DNA of 64,000 bases from Delphinus delphis (Eukaryota; Chordata; Mammalia; Artiodactyla; Delphinidae): contig NC_082689.1 of NCBI RefSeq assembly GCF_949987515.2, positions 66,091,746 to 66,155,745 of the forward strand. The letters are read 5' to 3'. The notes under the pieces were generated by a model, which saw nothing but the letters and a program-made list of their open reading frames with translations, did no database searches and was not told the origin of the DNA. The position numbers were made by a program, and so were the translations under genes. Below are positions 1-11,824 of the stretch, piece after piece (position 1 is the stretch's first letter; every line of letters begins with the position of its first letter).

Positions 1-892
1 ATGTATTTAGTTTTGTACTCTGTCATAATACAGTACAAAGAAATCTTGACTCTCTGGATATCCTGCAGAATACCGCCCCATTTATGATACTATGCTAATC
101 AGGCCAGATGAGTAATAAATGGTCATCATGAATGCTGAAGGCCTTGGTAAAACACAGGAGCTCTAAAGGGCAGGAGATAAACACTCTGAAGATTCAGAAG
201 CCTGCCACATCAGTATAATCGTTGGGGACCCTGTGGTCTGGGGCATTCCAGGACATCTCCTTCACAGTAGAGATAAATGATTGCACTTCCCACCATGAAG
301 AGGGATAAGTACTGGTGTAGGCAGAAGAACTCGGCCAGCTGACAGCAGCCAGCCTCAGCCATTGGCTACTCCAGTGCTGCCGTGATAGGCACACGAATTG
401 GGTGGCAGTGGGAGATAGGAAGGCTAGGCCCATGGGCATGGCCTCCAATTTACCAAGGTTGATGAAGCTACAACTACTGCCGAATCTATAGAAGGCCAGC
501 AACAGAGCCTCATGCTGGGCCCTCGATATGGCACTGTTCTTCCGAAATCTAACCAGACACTTGCTGGCAAATTGATTACATTGGACTTTCTTACATCCTG
601 GATGGAAAGAGGTTGCTTTTTGCTATTGTTGTTGTTTGTTTGCTTTTAATTAAAAAAATATATATTCTAAGTCTGATTTTGCCTTTCTTAGCTGCAGGGC
701 TTACAGTATATATGATCTGCCCATATGGGGTCCCATTTAACATCGTATCAGAGCCGTGAACTCACTTATAGGAAAGGAGGTATGGAGTGGGCCCATGACC
801 ACAAGATCCACTGGTCATATCATGGACTCAGTAGCCGCCAGCCTGACAGAGTGTTGACTGACCTGCTAAAGTTTGGAGGTGATACTCTATAG

Positions 893-1123
893 CAGGGGTC
901 CCCAACCCCCGGGTCGCAGGCCACTTCCGACCTGTGGCCTGTTAGGAACAGGGCTGCCCGGCAGGAGGTGAGTGGTGGGCGAGCGAGCGAAGCTTCATCT
1001 GCTGCTCCCCATGGCTCGCGTTACTGCCAGAACACCCCTTGGACCCCACCTCACCCCCCTGTCAGTGGAAAAACTGTCTTTCACGAAACAGGTCCCTGGT
1101 GCCAAAAAGGTTGGTGACTGCTG
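893..1123. mobile_element. hAT-type MITE (MER1-like), 231 bp
   Basis: Terminal inverted repeats CAGGGGTCCCCAAC and a degenerate GTTGGTGACTGCTG bound the element. It is flanked by a perfect 8-bp target duplication, ctctatag, at 885-892 and 1124-1131, the hAT signature. It is non-autonomous with no transposase, and is inserted in the ERV-like remnant. Confidence 0.85.
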
Positions 1124-1361
1124 CTCTATAGGATGGGGTACCGTGCTTCAGGATGCAGTATACACATTGGATCAAAAACCTTTATATACTATTACATCCC
1201 CAGGAGAAAGAACACACGGGTCTAGGAACCCAAGTGTTCCTTCCATGGGGTGAAGGAAGTGGCCCCACTTAACATGACCCACTGGGGAAAACTGTGCATC
1301 CTATTCCACAACTCTATAGGCTCTTCTGGGTTAAAGGCCCTAGTTCCCAAAGGAGGCACAC

Positions 1362-1577
1362 TTTGTTTTGTTTGTTTGTTTTTTGTGGTACGCGGGCCTC
1401 TCACTGTTGTGCCCTCTCCCGTTGCGGAGCAACAGGCTCCGGACGCACAGGCTCAGCGGCCATGGCTCACGGGCGCAGCCGCTCCGCGGCATGTGGGATC
1501 TTCCCGGACCGGGGCACGAACCCGTGTCCCCTGCACCGGCAGGCGGACTCTCAACCACTGCGCCACCAGGGAAGCCC
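1362..1577 (-). mobile_element. CHR SINE, short type
   Basis: Reverse-oriented CHR SINE: the head complement ccaccagggaagccc is at 1563-1577 and the A-rich tail lies toward 1362. It shows the short-type 3' end (complement of gaggcccgcgtaccac). Target duplications were not clear. It is nested in the ERV-like remnant. Confidence 0.92.
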
Positions 1578-1909
1578 TAAGAGTCGTCATCTTGATCATC
1601 AGGAAGAGATGGGTCTACTATTACACGATGGGGGCCAGGAAGGAGTATCAGTGCACTAAGATGCCTCTTGGGTCTGAGTCATACCACCAAGTAAGCCACT
1701 GAGATTAGCAGAAGTGGTTGCTGAAGATGAGGAGAATGTAGAAATTATAGTGAACTGGGGAGATGATGAATATCAGTGGTGGTACTAAGGCCAATTGCAG
1801 TGGCAAGAGCTGTAGTTTATTCTACTAACGAAGCTCTTCTAAGTATTCCTGAATCCTGGAGGGCCTGCTCCTTGAAATTCAAATGAAGAAGTGGGTCTGA
1901 ATTATGGAC

Positions 1910-2332
1910 TGTGGAAGACACAGAGCCGTGCCACCTTCAAAGATTCCCCTTCAAGGAAGGACTTTCCCAGCTTCTGAGAGTGTTCCTAGCAAACAGCCTC
2001 CAGTCTTTGGCTCTTTTTGGGCATTTCTTCTATTACAGAGTACCAACTCGCCCCAGAGCACTCCCATCCCAGGGGACCACATCCAGTAACTGACTGTGGG
2101 ATGACTATAAAAGCCCAGCCATTTTCAGCCCCCAGGCTTGGAGGAGCCCTTTATGCTTCAGAGCACCCAGGTGGGAATGGCTGGCCGGGGCTTTGTTGCA
2201 TCTGTTTTGTAGCTTGAGTTCTCCCTCTTCCTCACCTGCGTCCTCCTCCAGCTTCCATGAGTATTGGTCCCTGACGAAAATCCTGCTTGCTAAACTCCGT
2301 CTCAGCACCGCTGCCTGAGAGCACAACCTGCA
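1910..2332 (+). mobile_element. LTR-like segment at the end of the ERV remnant
   Basis: About 420 bp beginning tgtggaagac and ending near cacaacctgca, directly after the ERV internal remnant. It has a TATA-like box, TATAAAAG, at 2106-2113 and no coding potential, as expected for a 3' LTR. The end points are approximate because the short inverted TG..CA ends are degenerate. Likely an ERV-L/MLT2-type LTR. Confidence 0.5.
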
Positions 2333-2439
2333 ACCCCAGCCTTTGAAAGGTTCAGTCCTCTCCTCTGTACATTTCTCATTCTCTCTCTCTGGTTTCCTCT
2401 TAAAACACCCATTCATTCCCAATCTCACATCTTCATCTA

Positions 2440-3850
2440 AGCTCTAGATTCATATTTCCTTCTGTCCATTTGGTATTTTCACTGAGTATTCCAGCCACAA
2501 TTCAATGTCCAAAATGAACACACCTCTTCCTCCTTGTAACATCGTCATTTCTGTTAACGATATAGCCATTCTCTTAAGTCCTTCCCTGTACTCCACCTGT
2601 CGTAGTTTAAGCTCATCATCTTTTTGCTGCTCTTAATCTCTCACACCTAAGTAGGCTTTCAAATAAGCAACATTTTCTTTGTCATCATCATCAGGACCCC
2701 TATCTTTGTTCGTCTGGAGGGGATCTGCCTGTCTTGCTCAGCTCTGCCCCCTTGTAATCTAGCAAAGTGTCCTAAACAGAGTAGGTCCTTGACAATGATT
2801 TTCTGAATGAGTAATGACTGCAATACCTACAAGGATGATTTTTACTCTGGTGTTCCCATCTTCCCAAACTGTCTGTGTCCTGCAACCACAGTGATTCCAC
2901 TCTGCTAAACATCACTCTTCTTTGGTTGAACTTCCTCTTCTAATCCCTTCAAGATTTCCCTGTTTCCCTAAGGATACAAGTCAGACTCTCTAGACTGGTC
3001 TTCAAAGCTTTGCAATATCTGAATCGATTCTCCTCACCTGATGCTCGTTTGTTCCTGAATGTAAATCATCTGCTCTTAGCAACTTCCTTCTACCCTACAC
3101 AGAAGTGGGTGATTTGGTCCTGACTCAGCCCTTCCTCAAGCTGTTCCACAACGTGGAACCTAGAATGTCCCCTACCAGCCGAATTTCTTCCTCCTCCTGA
3201 ATCTGACACCCTCTCCACACTTTCAGCCACCCATCCTTCCCTCATCTGAACTCCTACAAATGCACCACTCAGTTTTGTACTGCACATCCGTCAGTAAACA
3301 TACTTTAAGCATCTACTATGGTCTGGGCGCTAAGCTGGATGCCAAGGACATGGCGAGTAAGAAGACACATTTTCTGTTCTCAGGGAGTTCTGTAGAGGGA
3401 TTAGGTACCTAAATAAGTGCAGTGAGACCTGAAGGGAGGGGTGCTAATAAACGTCTGCATTAGGCATAAAAGAGCAGGTAATCAATCTTCAGGAAAATCA
3501 GAAAGGCAACATAAAGGAAGGGGCATTTGTGTTTTCTCTTGAAAAATAAGCAGTCATTATAATTGTGTTGTCAGGATGGGGTGTGGAGTGTATACTCTGG
3601 GCAAAAAGGGAGGCAGGAAAAAAATAGGGTCGTAGGCAAAGTCTAAGTGGTCTGTCTGTGGGCAAGGGAAGCAAAGAGAGAGCCTGATGAGCAAAATGGT
3701 TGGGGAGGTTTGCTGTACCCAGATCTTAGGTGATCTCGTGGGGGCATTCCAAAGAGTTTGGGTGTTATCTTGTTGGCAATGAGGAAGGAAGCGTACAGAA
3801 GAGTTGTTAAGTGAGCAACACGATCCGATTTGCCTTTGGGGATGATCACA
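2440..3850 (+). repeat. L2 LINE fragments
   Basis: Several stretches resemble the 3' part of L2, including gcatctactatggtctgggcgc near 3310 and a tail near 2775-2810 (gtaggtccttgacaatgattttctgaatga). They are old and patchy. No gene is seen in the surrounding 2.3-4.2 kb. Confidence 0.5.
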
Positions 3851-4285
3851 CAATCACATATTATTATTTAACTTTCAAAAATGTAGACCAGTGTCCAGAT
3901 GTAAGAAAAACAAGTTGTTTGAAGACAGTGACCTGCACATAGTAGGAGATTAGGAAGGATCCATTTTCTTTTCTCTTCATTCTACTGCCAATAAAAAGGA
4001 GTTTGGTTACCTTAAGTCGGCATTATCAAATAGGTAGGCATATATATGTACTTATGTGTACATATATATTCTAAACCCCAAATCACACAGATTCTGCTTT
4101 AAGCAAAGCAAAACACAAATACTACTAAACAGGTGAATTGCAGGATACTACTTGCAAAGGATTGGATTTGTCTTGGTAAAAATATCCTCCCCAGTTTCCT
4201 TGGGATAAGATGCTCCTCTCTGGCCCTCATCTTTGTTTACATGTCATTACGTGATGACAGGGTTGAAAGGTTGAGGAGGAAACAT

Positions 4286-4291
4286 TTTATT
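4286..4291 (-). promoter_or_regulatory. candidate distal poly(A) signal of CSRNP3
   Basis: TTTATT on the plus strand gives AATAAA on the minus strand, in the context cttaataaaatgtttcc. It lies at the edge of the transposon-poor block, and recognisable L2 and ERV-like repeats begin soon below it. The hexamer itself is common in AT-rich DNA, so the assignment rests on position only. Cleavage would be expected about 10-30 bases lower, near 4256-4276. Confidence 0.3.
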
Positions 4292-7200
4292 AAGCATGTC
4301 CACTTAGAGACCAATCATAATAAAGTTAGCACATCTTTGAGATGATAAGGTAATGAGCCATTTCACAGGAACTGGCTTCACACACAACTTTTCAGGAATG
4401 TATCTTTTGCACCAGAGGAGGGAGGTATTCTTGTGTGTGTGTGACGGCTCAGAAGGTAAAAACAAAGGATTTACACAAAATGCAACAAAAATGCAACAGT
4501 AGATACAACTTAGAAACCGGTTTTACTCTGCTGCAAACAAATGGACAAGATATTGTACGATATATAATAAAAAGTACAGCATAATACAAGTGCCACTAAT
4601 AAAAGAAACTTAAGGATCAGACTTAAAAATGCTTATTTGTAATAGATATATATATATACACACTGCAATAAAAAGCCACAATAAATACACGAATTTCCAT
4701 GTCATTCATAATAAATACTGAAAATATAAATACAGAAGACTACAGCTAATATGAATAAATTATTACAACATAAGGTCCAGGTTAAGTTCTGTTGAATATT
4801 ATTGTAGCTTATTTTATATACCCTTTGGCATCTTTGATGTTGTAACTTATACACAAGAGAAATCAATCTAGAAACTACGTGACGTAGAACATGACAACTT
4901 AGTGTAAAGTGAAGTTATGTATGAATTGTAGTTTGATTCTCTTCCCTTTCAACCTTTCTAAATGATTATATTGAACATAACAGTAATAAAACATCTATTG
5001 AAATACTGTTGAAATTGAGTAAAACTCATAATAGGAATCAACTAAAAGATAAAACCAATCACAATGTTGAAAATGTTACGGCAGATTGATCTCACTGGTT
5101 TTAGATTACTTTTTTTTGGCCAGCGAAATCCAAAAGACACAAAACAAAACAAAACAACCCCCTCCCCCCCAACAAATACTCTCAAAAGACTTCCCTTGTG
5201 TAAAAACCATTCCCAATGTCCGAATGGTTCAATGTAGACTGAAAGATAACACCCAAGTGCTTTGGATCATTTGATCTACCATTACATTCAGCTCACTAGA
5301 TTTCACCAGAATTTGCAAATGTACCAAATTTCTACGGCAGCTGGAAAGTGGGCACACAGTTGATGTCTAAGACTATGATGGAGATAAAGATACTGCAAAA
5401 GGTGACATTTGTCTATGCAACCAATTATACATATACATTTTAAATGGGGAGAATGCATTTTTGACCAATGTCAAATGACCTTTTCCTATCAAATTGTTAT
5501 ACCCTGTGACATTGAGGGAAACACATTGAAATAACAAAGTGCATTTTCTGCATTAACAGGCATTAACCAGTACATATGTATTAATAGTTCTATCTTAAGA
5601 GGCTATTACACCAGAAATGCAATAAACTAAAATGAATGCAGATCAACTTTACTAAGACACGATAAAGGCTGAGGTTCTCAGGAACGGAGTTGTAATCTAC
5701 AGGTTTTTTTTTTTTTTTTTAAACTATTTCTGTACTGTAAATGTCTAGCGTTTATTTTACATCAAACACTTTTGAAACATGTTTCACAAACTACGCCTCG
5801 GACTTATTTCCAAAGAGGTGTCTAGAGTCAATTAAAACATGGGCCAAATGATTCAACATTCTTTACATAAGCATTCTATAGCTTTTTTTTTTTTTTAAAG
5901 CAAAAAAGGTTATTTCCCCTAATGTTATTTGTGGGGAGCAACCACGCACTGATGTGGCTGTCATTTCACAAGAGCATCTGAGTTGGGGGGCATAAGCAGC
6001 TGTACCTAGATTGGAAAAAATCCCATGGAGAAAGGAAACATCGATTTTGAGGGTGTTCTTCATTTTCCGGTTAGTTCTGACTCTGAGTTGGAGGCAACTC
6101 TGAACAAACAGAAGAAGCTCTCTGCAGGGGGTGCTTGGGTCAAGTGATGTAATCAGGAAAAAATCACCACCCTCCCGGATTCCTTTCGTTTTCAGGCCTT
6201 GTCAAGATGACAAATATTTAAATCATTTTGCTGATCCCTGAGAAGGCAAGCAGCCACTGTTTTAACAACATGGGGACAAAGGCTGGGATCAAATGGTAGC
6301 TGAGTAATTCTCTGGAGTCGTTTCATTCCACACCAGACTCGCCACAACCAGTCACTTCCCCAGAAAAAGTGGAAAAATTTGAGATTCTCATTTGTCATTT
6401 TTAGGGTATAGAAAGATGAATAAGAAGGTACTTATTTAGAAGCAAGAAGGTGGAAAATGCTCACTTTTTGTAATTGTAACTTCTCAGAATATTGAACAGT
6501 TAAAAAGTTGAGTCACTCGATCCTAGTGTTGATGTCTGTCACCGGGGATCTGAAACAGTCACTTTCCCTGACATCATAGCAATGGTAAAACAAAAGAGAA
6601 AATAAAAACGAACGAACAAAAACTACAGCCATATTTGTTGAGAGCAGGTCACGTTACTGAACACTGTCCCAATACCCACATCTTTATTTTTAAAACTCTG
6701 ATTTCTTAGGAGACTTATGGAATCATCAAATGTAACAAACATCAAAGGTAGGGGAAACCTAACTTTCCGATTCTCCCAGTACAATGGCCCAAATCACCAC
6801 AACTGTTGCCAGGTGCCTAACTCACAAAGACTGGCCAAGATATTTTCGTACTGTGAGAAAAACCTAGGAGGACTGGATTGTGTTGCCAAGGAAACTGCCT
6901 TCCCTAGAGATGTTAAGAATAGATGGGTGTCTATCCTGTAGAGCATGCCTGAGTGACTGTCCTCCCTGGAGGTAGATGGATGAGCCAGATGACCTCTGGA
7001 GATCTCTTCTAGTCTCAGGGCTATAAAATTTGAAGAATACAGAAGAATCTCAAACTTTCCATTATTCACACACAGTTGGCCATTGTGAGTATCTTTGAAA
7101 AGATGAAACTATTCTGAGATACCCGTTTGGCATGACTAGTGCCTAATGAATCAAGATTCAGACAGTAACCTTTGGCAGTGGACCCTATTTGATTATGGTA

Positions 7201-7579
7201 CAAAGGAAATGACTTTGCCAACTACTAAAATTTAAAATCCATTATATTCAGATATAATTTGGGTATCATTAAACCATCCAAGGATCAACACTAGATTAAA
7301 AACAAAACCAACAAATCGCAGGCAATTTATTTTCTAGGTTTAAGTATTTAGATTTTTCCTCTTCAGGAGAATTCAGATTTGGATTTTATTTTATTTCTTC
7401 CTTCTCCTTCATATTTAAGTATCATTTCAAAATGGTATATAGATCTTTGATTTCTTTTTAAAAGATGGGCACTTTATATATGGCTAAGGAGGAAAGCTTG
7501 GTGGCCAACATAAAAAGGAAGAGCAAAACAAAATTGGATAAATTATGCTACAAAGTTAGAAATTTCAACCTTATTTTTT

Positions 7580-7933
7580 TTTAAATAAATTTATTTTATT
7601 TGTTTACTTTTGGCTGTGTTGGGTCTTCGTTGCTGCATGCGGGCTTTCTCTAGTTGCAGCCAGCAGGGGCCACTCTTCACTGTGGTGTGCGGGCTTCTCA
7701 CTGTGGTGGCTTCTCTTGTTGCGGAGCACAGGCTCTAGGCATGCGGGCTTCAGTAGTTGTGGCACGTGGGCTCAGTAGTTGTGGCTCGCGGGCTCTAGAG
7801 TGCAGGCTCAGTAGTTGTGGTGCATGGGCTTAGTTGCTCCACGTCATGTGGGATCTTCCCAGACCAGGGCTTGAACCCGTGTCCCTGGCATTGGCAGGCA
7901 GATTCTTAACCACTGTGTCACCAGGGAAGCCCC
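7580..7933 (-). mobile_element. CHR SINE, long type, inside the probable 3' UTR
   Basis: The head complement caccagggaagcccc ends at 7933 and the A/T-rich tail is toward 7580. Duplications tcaaccttattttt (from 7565) and tcaaccgtattttt (from 7934) differ at one base. The SINE is in sense with the CSRNP3 transcript. Its tail carries two overlapping AATAAA hexamers on the minus strand (7600-7595 and 7595-7590). Confidence 0.93.
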
Positions 7934-10566
7934 TCAACCGTATTTTTTATAGGTTCCCTATTTAGAGACAACAGCAAAATCATATTAGGAGGCCACATCC
8001 CTGACAAGGTTGTTTCAGGTCTTACCCAGTGTGGCAGGAGGGCTTGATGAAGATCTCTGGTGATAGAAGCTCCCAGACAATTTTTAAAGAGATATTTTCT
8101 ATATCAATTTCCTTCCTAATACTCATCAATAAATAACTTTTAAGATACTGCTAAGCCAGATAAAAATATTGGGAGAAAGCCACAAGAGAAAGGAGAGGAA
8201 TACCTAGCAAAGAAGTATTCCAAAATTGCAACTAAAACCATTCAAACAAGGTCACATAAATTAACTTAGACAAAGGCAAGGCTAATTTCTACCATAAATT
8301 TGTCTTTTCCTAAATGCTTCTAATCAATATACATTATCTTAAAAATATTTAAGTGGCCTCACACATGTCACTAAAATGAGAGTCATTGAACTGACTTGAC
8401 TATCACCATGGTAACAAAAAATGCAAAGAAAGGAATGCCACCATTAGCATGTTGAATACAAATACTGTCCAAAATACATTCTATCATACTCTTTTGAAAC
8501 TTCACTTCTGCCAGAAACTTTTATGAGATGAAATAAAATGACACACCAGAGTTGGCTTTTCTTGAATTATAAGCAAGTGTCAAGTATCAAGTGAAAACAA
8601 CTACCTTGTATAGTGGTATATTTATCACAAGTGAAAGAAAGTAGTCAACAACCTGACTTAAATCTTCGAGATTCATTTTCCATGAATGTAACAAGTACCT
8701 GTATTTACTAAAATCCCAGGCTATAAGTTAGATTACAAAAATTGCATATAATAGATGAACTGGTTTAGGCTTTGAATCTGGTTGTATAGACCTTCCTGCT
8801 TCCCATCATTCTGTCTGAATCACCACTGTCAGGATACAGAAATCAAGGCATTATTACACTTACTATCCAGACAGCACAAAGTTAGACTAACACCAGGACT
8901 GCTCACCAGGTAAAACCCAGTTCATATCAAACTTTTGAATTTGAATTTCTGGTAAGAAAGAAAAAAACCAAAACACTTGCATTGGTTAGAAAGGGGGAGG
9001 GGAGCCTCATGCTCCCCTTTCTATGAGAGGAGTTGAAATAAAACTTAGAAGTGACTGTTTTAAACAGTCACATTGAAATACAGATTTGGCAGGTAAAATA
9101 TTAAAGAGCTCTTTTATTTCCATATTCATTACTTTTGACGAGAGTCTATCAGTCTTTTTAATATAAAATGTGTTTAAATCTTTAAAACAGTTTCTTTAGC
9201 ATGCTGTAGCTCTGTGTTTTTGTTTTTTTTAAGCATCAAATGATTTTTAGATTGGAAGGTGAAATTGATGGGGATAGTAGGTCACAGATGGGAACACCAA
9301 CTGGGCTGTGAGTGTCCACATTGTAATTGACCCTTCTAGGTTTTGGGCTGCCATTTATGAATCTAGTTTTTCCAGTATAATAAAATTCTAGTTTGTCAGC
9401 TCTGTTGAAACTTTATGGTTCCTAGGAGACACCACCACTTACTAAGCTTATATTCCATCCTCAACCCCCCGACATGTCTATAATTCTAGTGAGTTTTCAA
9501 ATTGCTGATATTCAGTTAAATTGTCAATTACATTCTTTAATGCTACGGAAAACATCTGATGAGCTGTGCTGTCTGTGCAAAGCTGTGGCATTTGGCTTAG
9601 GCATTTAAGTCACTCAAGTTAGCAGATCTCAGAAAGAATAATGTAATCAGTAGTTGCAAATTTGTGTTAGAACTAAGAGTGATCAAGGCTTTAAGCTTTT
9701 GGTGTTGGTTGTGGTAAGAATACATAGATTTGTTCCAGTCTTGAATTACAGTTAAGTCTTGCCTAAGAAAGCATGAAGGTACTTCCCATTTAAGGTTGGT
9801 ATTTCATACACTGACTACAATAATATACTCTAAACTGTCTTGGAGACAAGGAGCAGATGCCATTTTAAAGAGAAAGATTAAGTCTGTATTTGGAGAAATG
9901 GAAGGCTCATGGCACCTTTTAAAAAGGCTGTCTCAACTTCTGAGGATGTTAATTTTCTACCTACTAATTCAATGGTTTGTATCCCTGGCTAAAAGTGAGG
10001 GCGCTGAATGACCAATGTGTTTTCTACAAGCTGCAAGGCAATGCCTTTGGAACTAGGAACTCAGGCTTAGCTATTTTGATAGGCTGTTTATAAACAGAAG
10101 GAAGAGTGATGGTGTTCTACATTGTTGTTTCAAAGGTTTCCTGAAATGTTTCCTGGGTTATGTGTGAGTCAACCTGCCTTTGAAACTGTCGGGTAGGAGT
10201 TTGTTGGTATAAATTTAGCATCACTTACATAGGTCTAACAGGGAAGAAGCAATTATCTGACAATCTCTTTTTCATTGGATTACAGTTCTTCTAGCTGAGT
10301 CCAGATTTAATTCATAAATTTCAGATGGGGAGAGAGGGGAGAAGGAGGGTCCATTGAGTTCCATTAATTTAGGCAAAAGAAGTTCTCTCTTTAGTCGCAG
10401 TTTGAATGTAATTAGACAAGAATTGATGTCATTATTTCTAATATCACTTTATAAAATCACAGATTAAAACGATTAGAATGGGGCTTGATTATTTCATTCC
10501 ATTTTTCATCATTATCATAATCCCTTAGAATTTGTAGTGTTTTCCCCCTCTTTTTTAACCACCTGG

Positions 10567-10615
10567 GACAGTTCCTCTAACATAGTAGGTGTTCAATAAA
10601 TATTTGTTAAAAGAA
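10567..10615 (+). repeat. L2 3' tail fragment
   Basis: The segment ending ataggtgttcaataaatatttgtt-like (cataGTAGGTGTTCAATAAA) is the characteristic L2 3' end. It is the only old LINE noticed in the 10-kb probable 3' UTR. Confidence 0.6.
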
Positions 10616-11785
10616 AGAAGTGATACTTAGTACATTCTAAAGATCAAGAACAAAGGATTTTAACTTGTACAACAATCTCAGAAGTTTAAACAAAGAATCA
10701 GTGATATATGTTTATAGAAAATAAATCATATATTTTCCTGTTTAATGATAACCAAACCAGAATGTTGCCTAGAAGTCATCTGTTGGAGTATAAAAATTTA
10801 AAGAGCACAATCACTTATAATCCTCTTTTTTCTTGATTAATTTGCGGCCAGTGTTTCTGTAATTCAGCTTTTATTGGGGGAGGTATTGCTGGGCCATATA
10901 CGATTGTGAAGATTTTAATAATAAAATTTAATTAGTAAGTATTAATTTCACATTTTATATGTGATTGGCACTCTGGGAAAAATATAGTTTCATCACAAAG
11001 AAAAGACTGGCTTTCAAAAAGTAACCATATTCTTCAATTAACCAAAAGACAAGAGACAAATGGATTTTACTAACGTCTTTATAATCAATGATCAAGAGAT
11101 GGGAAAAACTTAAGTAATTCTCTTTCATTGACTTCTTTCTCCCAGAAGAAACCTAAAATGACAAAGGAAATGCAAGCTGCTCCAGCCACTTGACTTGCAA
11201 ATCAATTTGGCCTGGATTATAAACTGGGAATTAAGCCCTAATAAAAAGTAGAGGGCTGATGCTAAAACAACAGGGACCAAAGCACGAAGCTTTGCCATTG
11301 ACAGTGAATGACTAAAAAGCTGTGTGTCAAAAAAGACTATAATTTGGTTAGCTATACTACGGGGGCAATACAACAGCTGCAGGTCAGGTTACTGTGTCTT
11401 GGTATAAAGATCTGAAGAATCCACTGGCTGCATCCAGCTTGATCCCCATTTAAAAACCTTAGAAAAACTGTAGCGCTTTCCTGGCATGTGGGCAGTTTTT
11501 GTTGAATAGAAGGTCTATTAATGGAAAAAAAAAAGTCCATTGGCACACACTGCTCTCTCAGCTTTTCTGGGAAAGGAAGTGACAATGAAATGATTCCCTC
11601 ATTAGTATTACTTGCAACTTTGAACCAATATTTTTAAACTATAGCTTTAAAAATTATCTTTATTTTTAAACCACATTTTTAGATCATAAAACCCAACCAG
11701 ATGCTAGGGTGGGAAAAATTCAGTACTCATTACTGGCCATTGCCTAAAATCTGTCATTCGCCAATGTGTGGTATACACCTACTAT

Positions 11786-11824
11786 GTATGTGTGTGTGTG
11801 TACGTGTGTGTGTGTGTATGTGTG
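11786..11824. repeat. (TG)n microsatellite
   Basis: Interrupted TG dinucleotide run with a tacg break, within the probable 3' UTR. Confidence 0.85.

Larger units (their letters stand above)
1..1909 (+). mobile_element. decayed ERV-L-like internal region (3' part)
   Basis: Remnant of an endogenous retrovirus in plus orientation. Stretches such as 1131-1360 and 1585-1830 resemble what I remember of the 3' internal (dUTPase-side) part of mammalian ERV-L elements, and an LTR-like segment follows. All frames are broken and no protein could be made. A hAT MITE (893-1123) and a CHR SINE (1362-1577) are inserted in it. The left end is off the window. Family assignment is from memory. Confidence 0.5.

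Noticed and set aside
1250..1702. 150-residue plus-strand open frame
   Set aside because: Lies across the ERV-like remnant and the antisense of a CHR SINE; CHR SINEs commonly yield GC-rich open frames on both strands.
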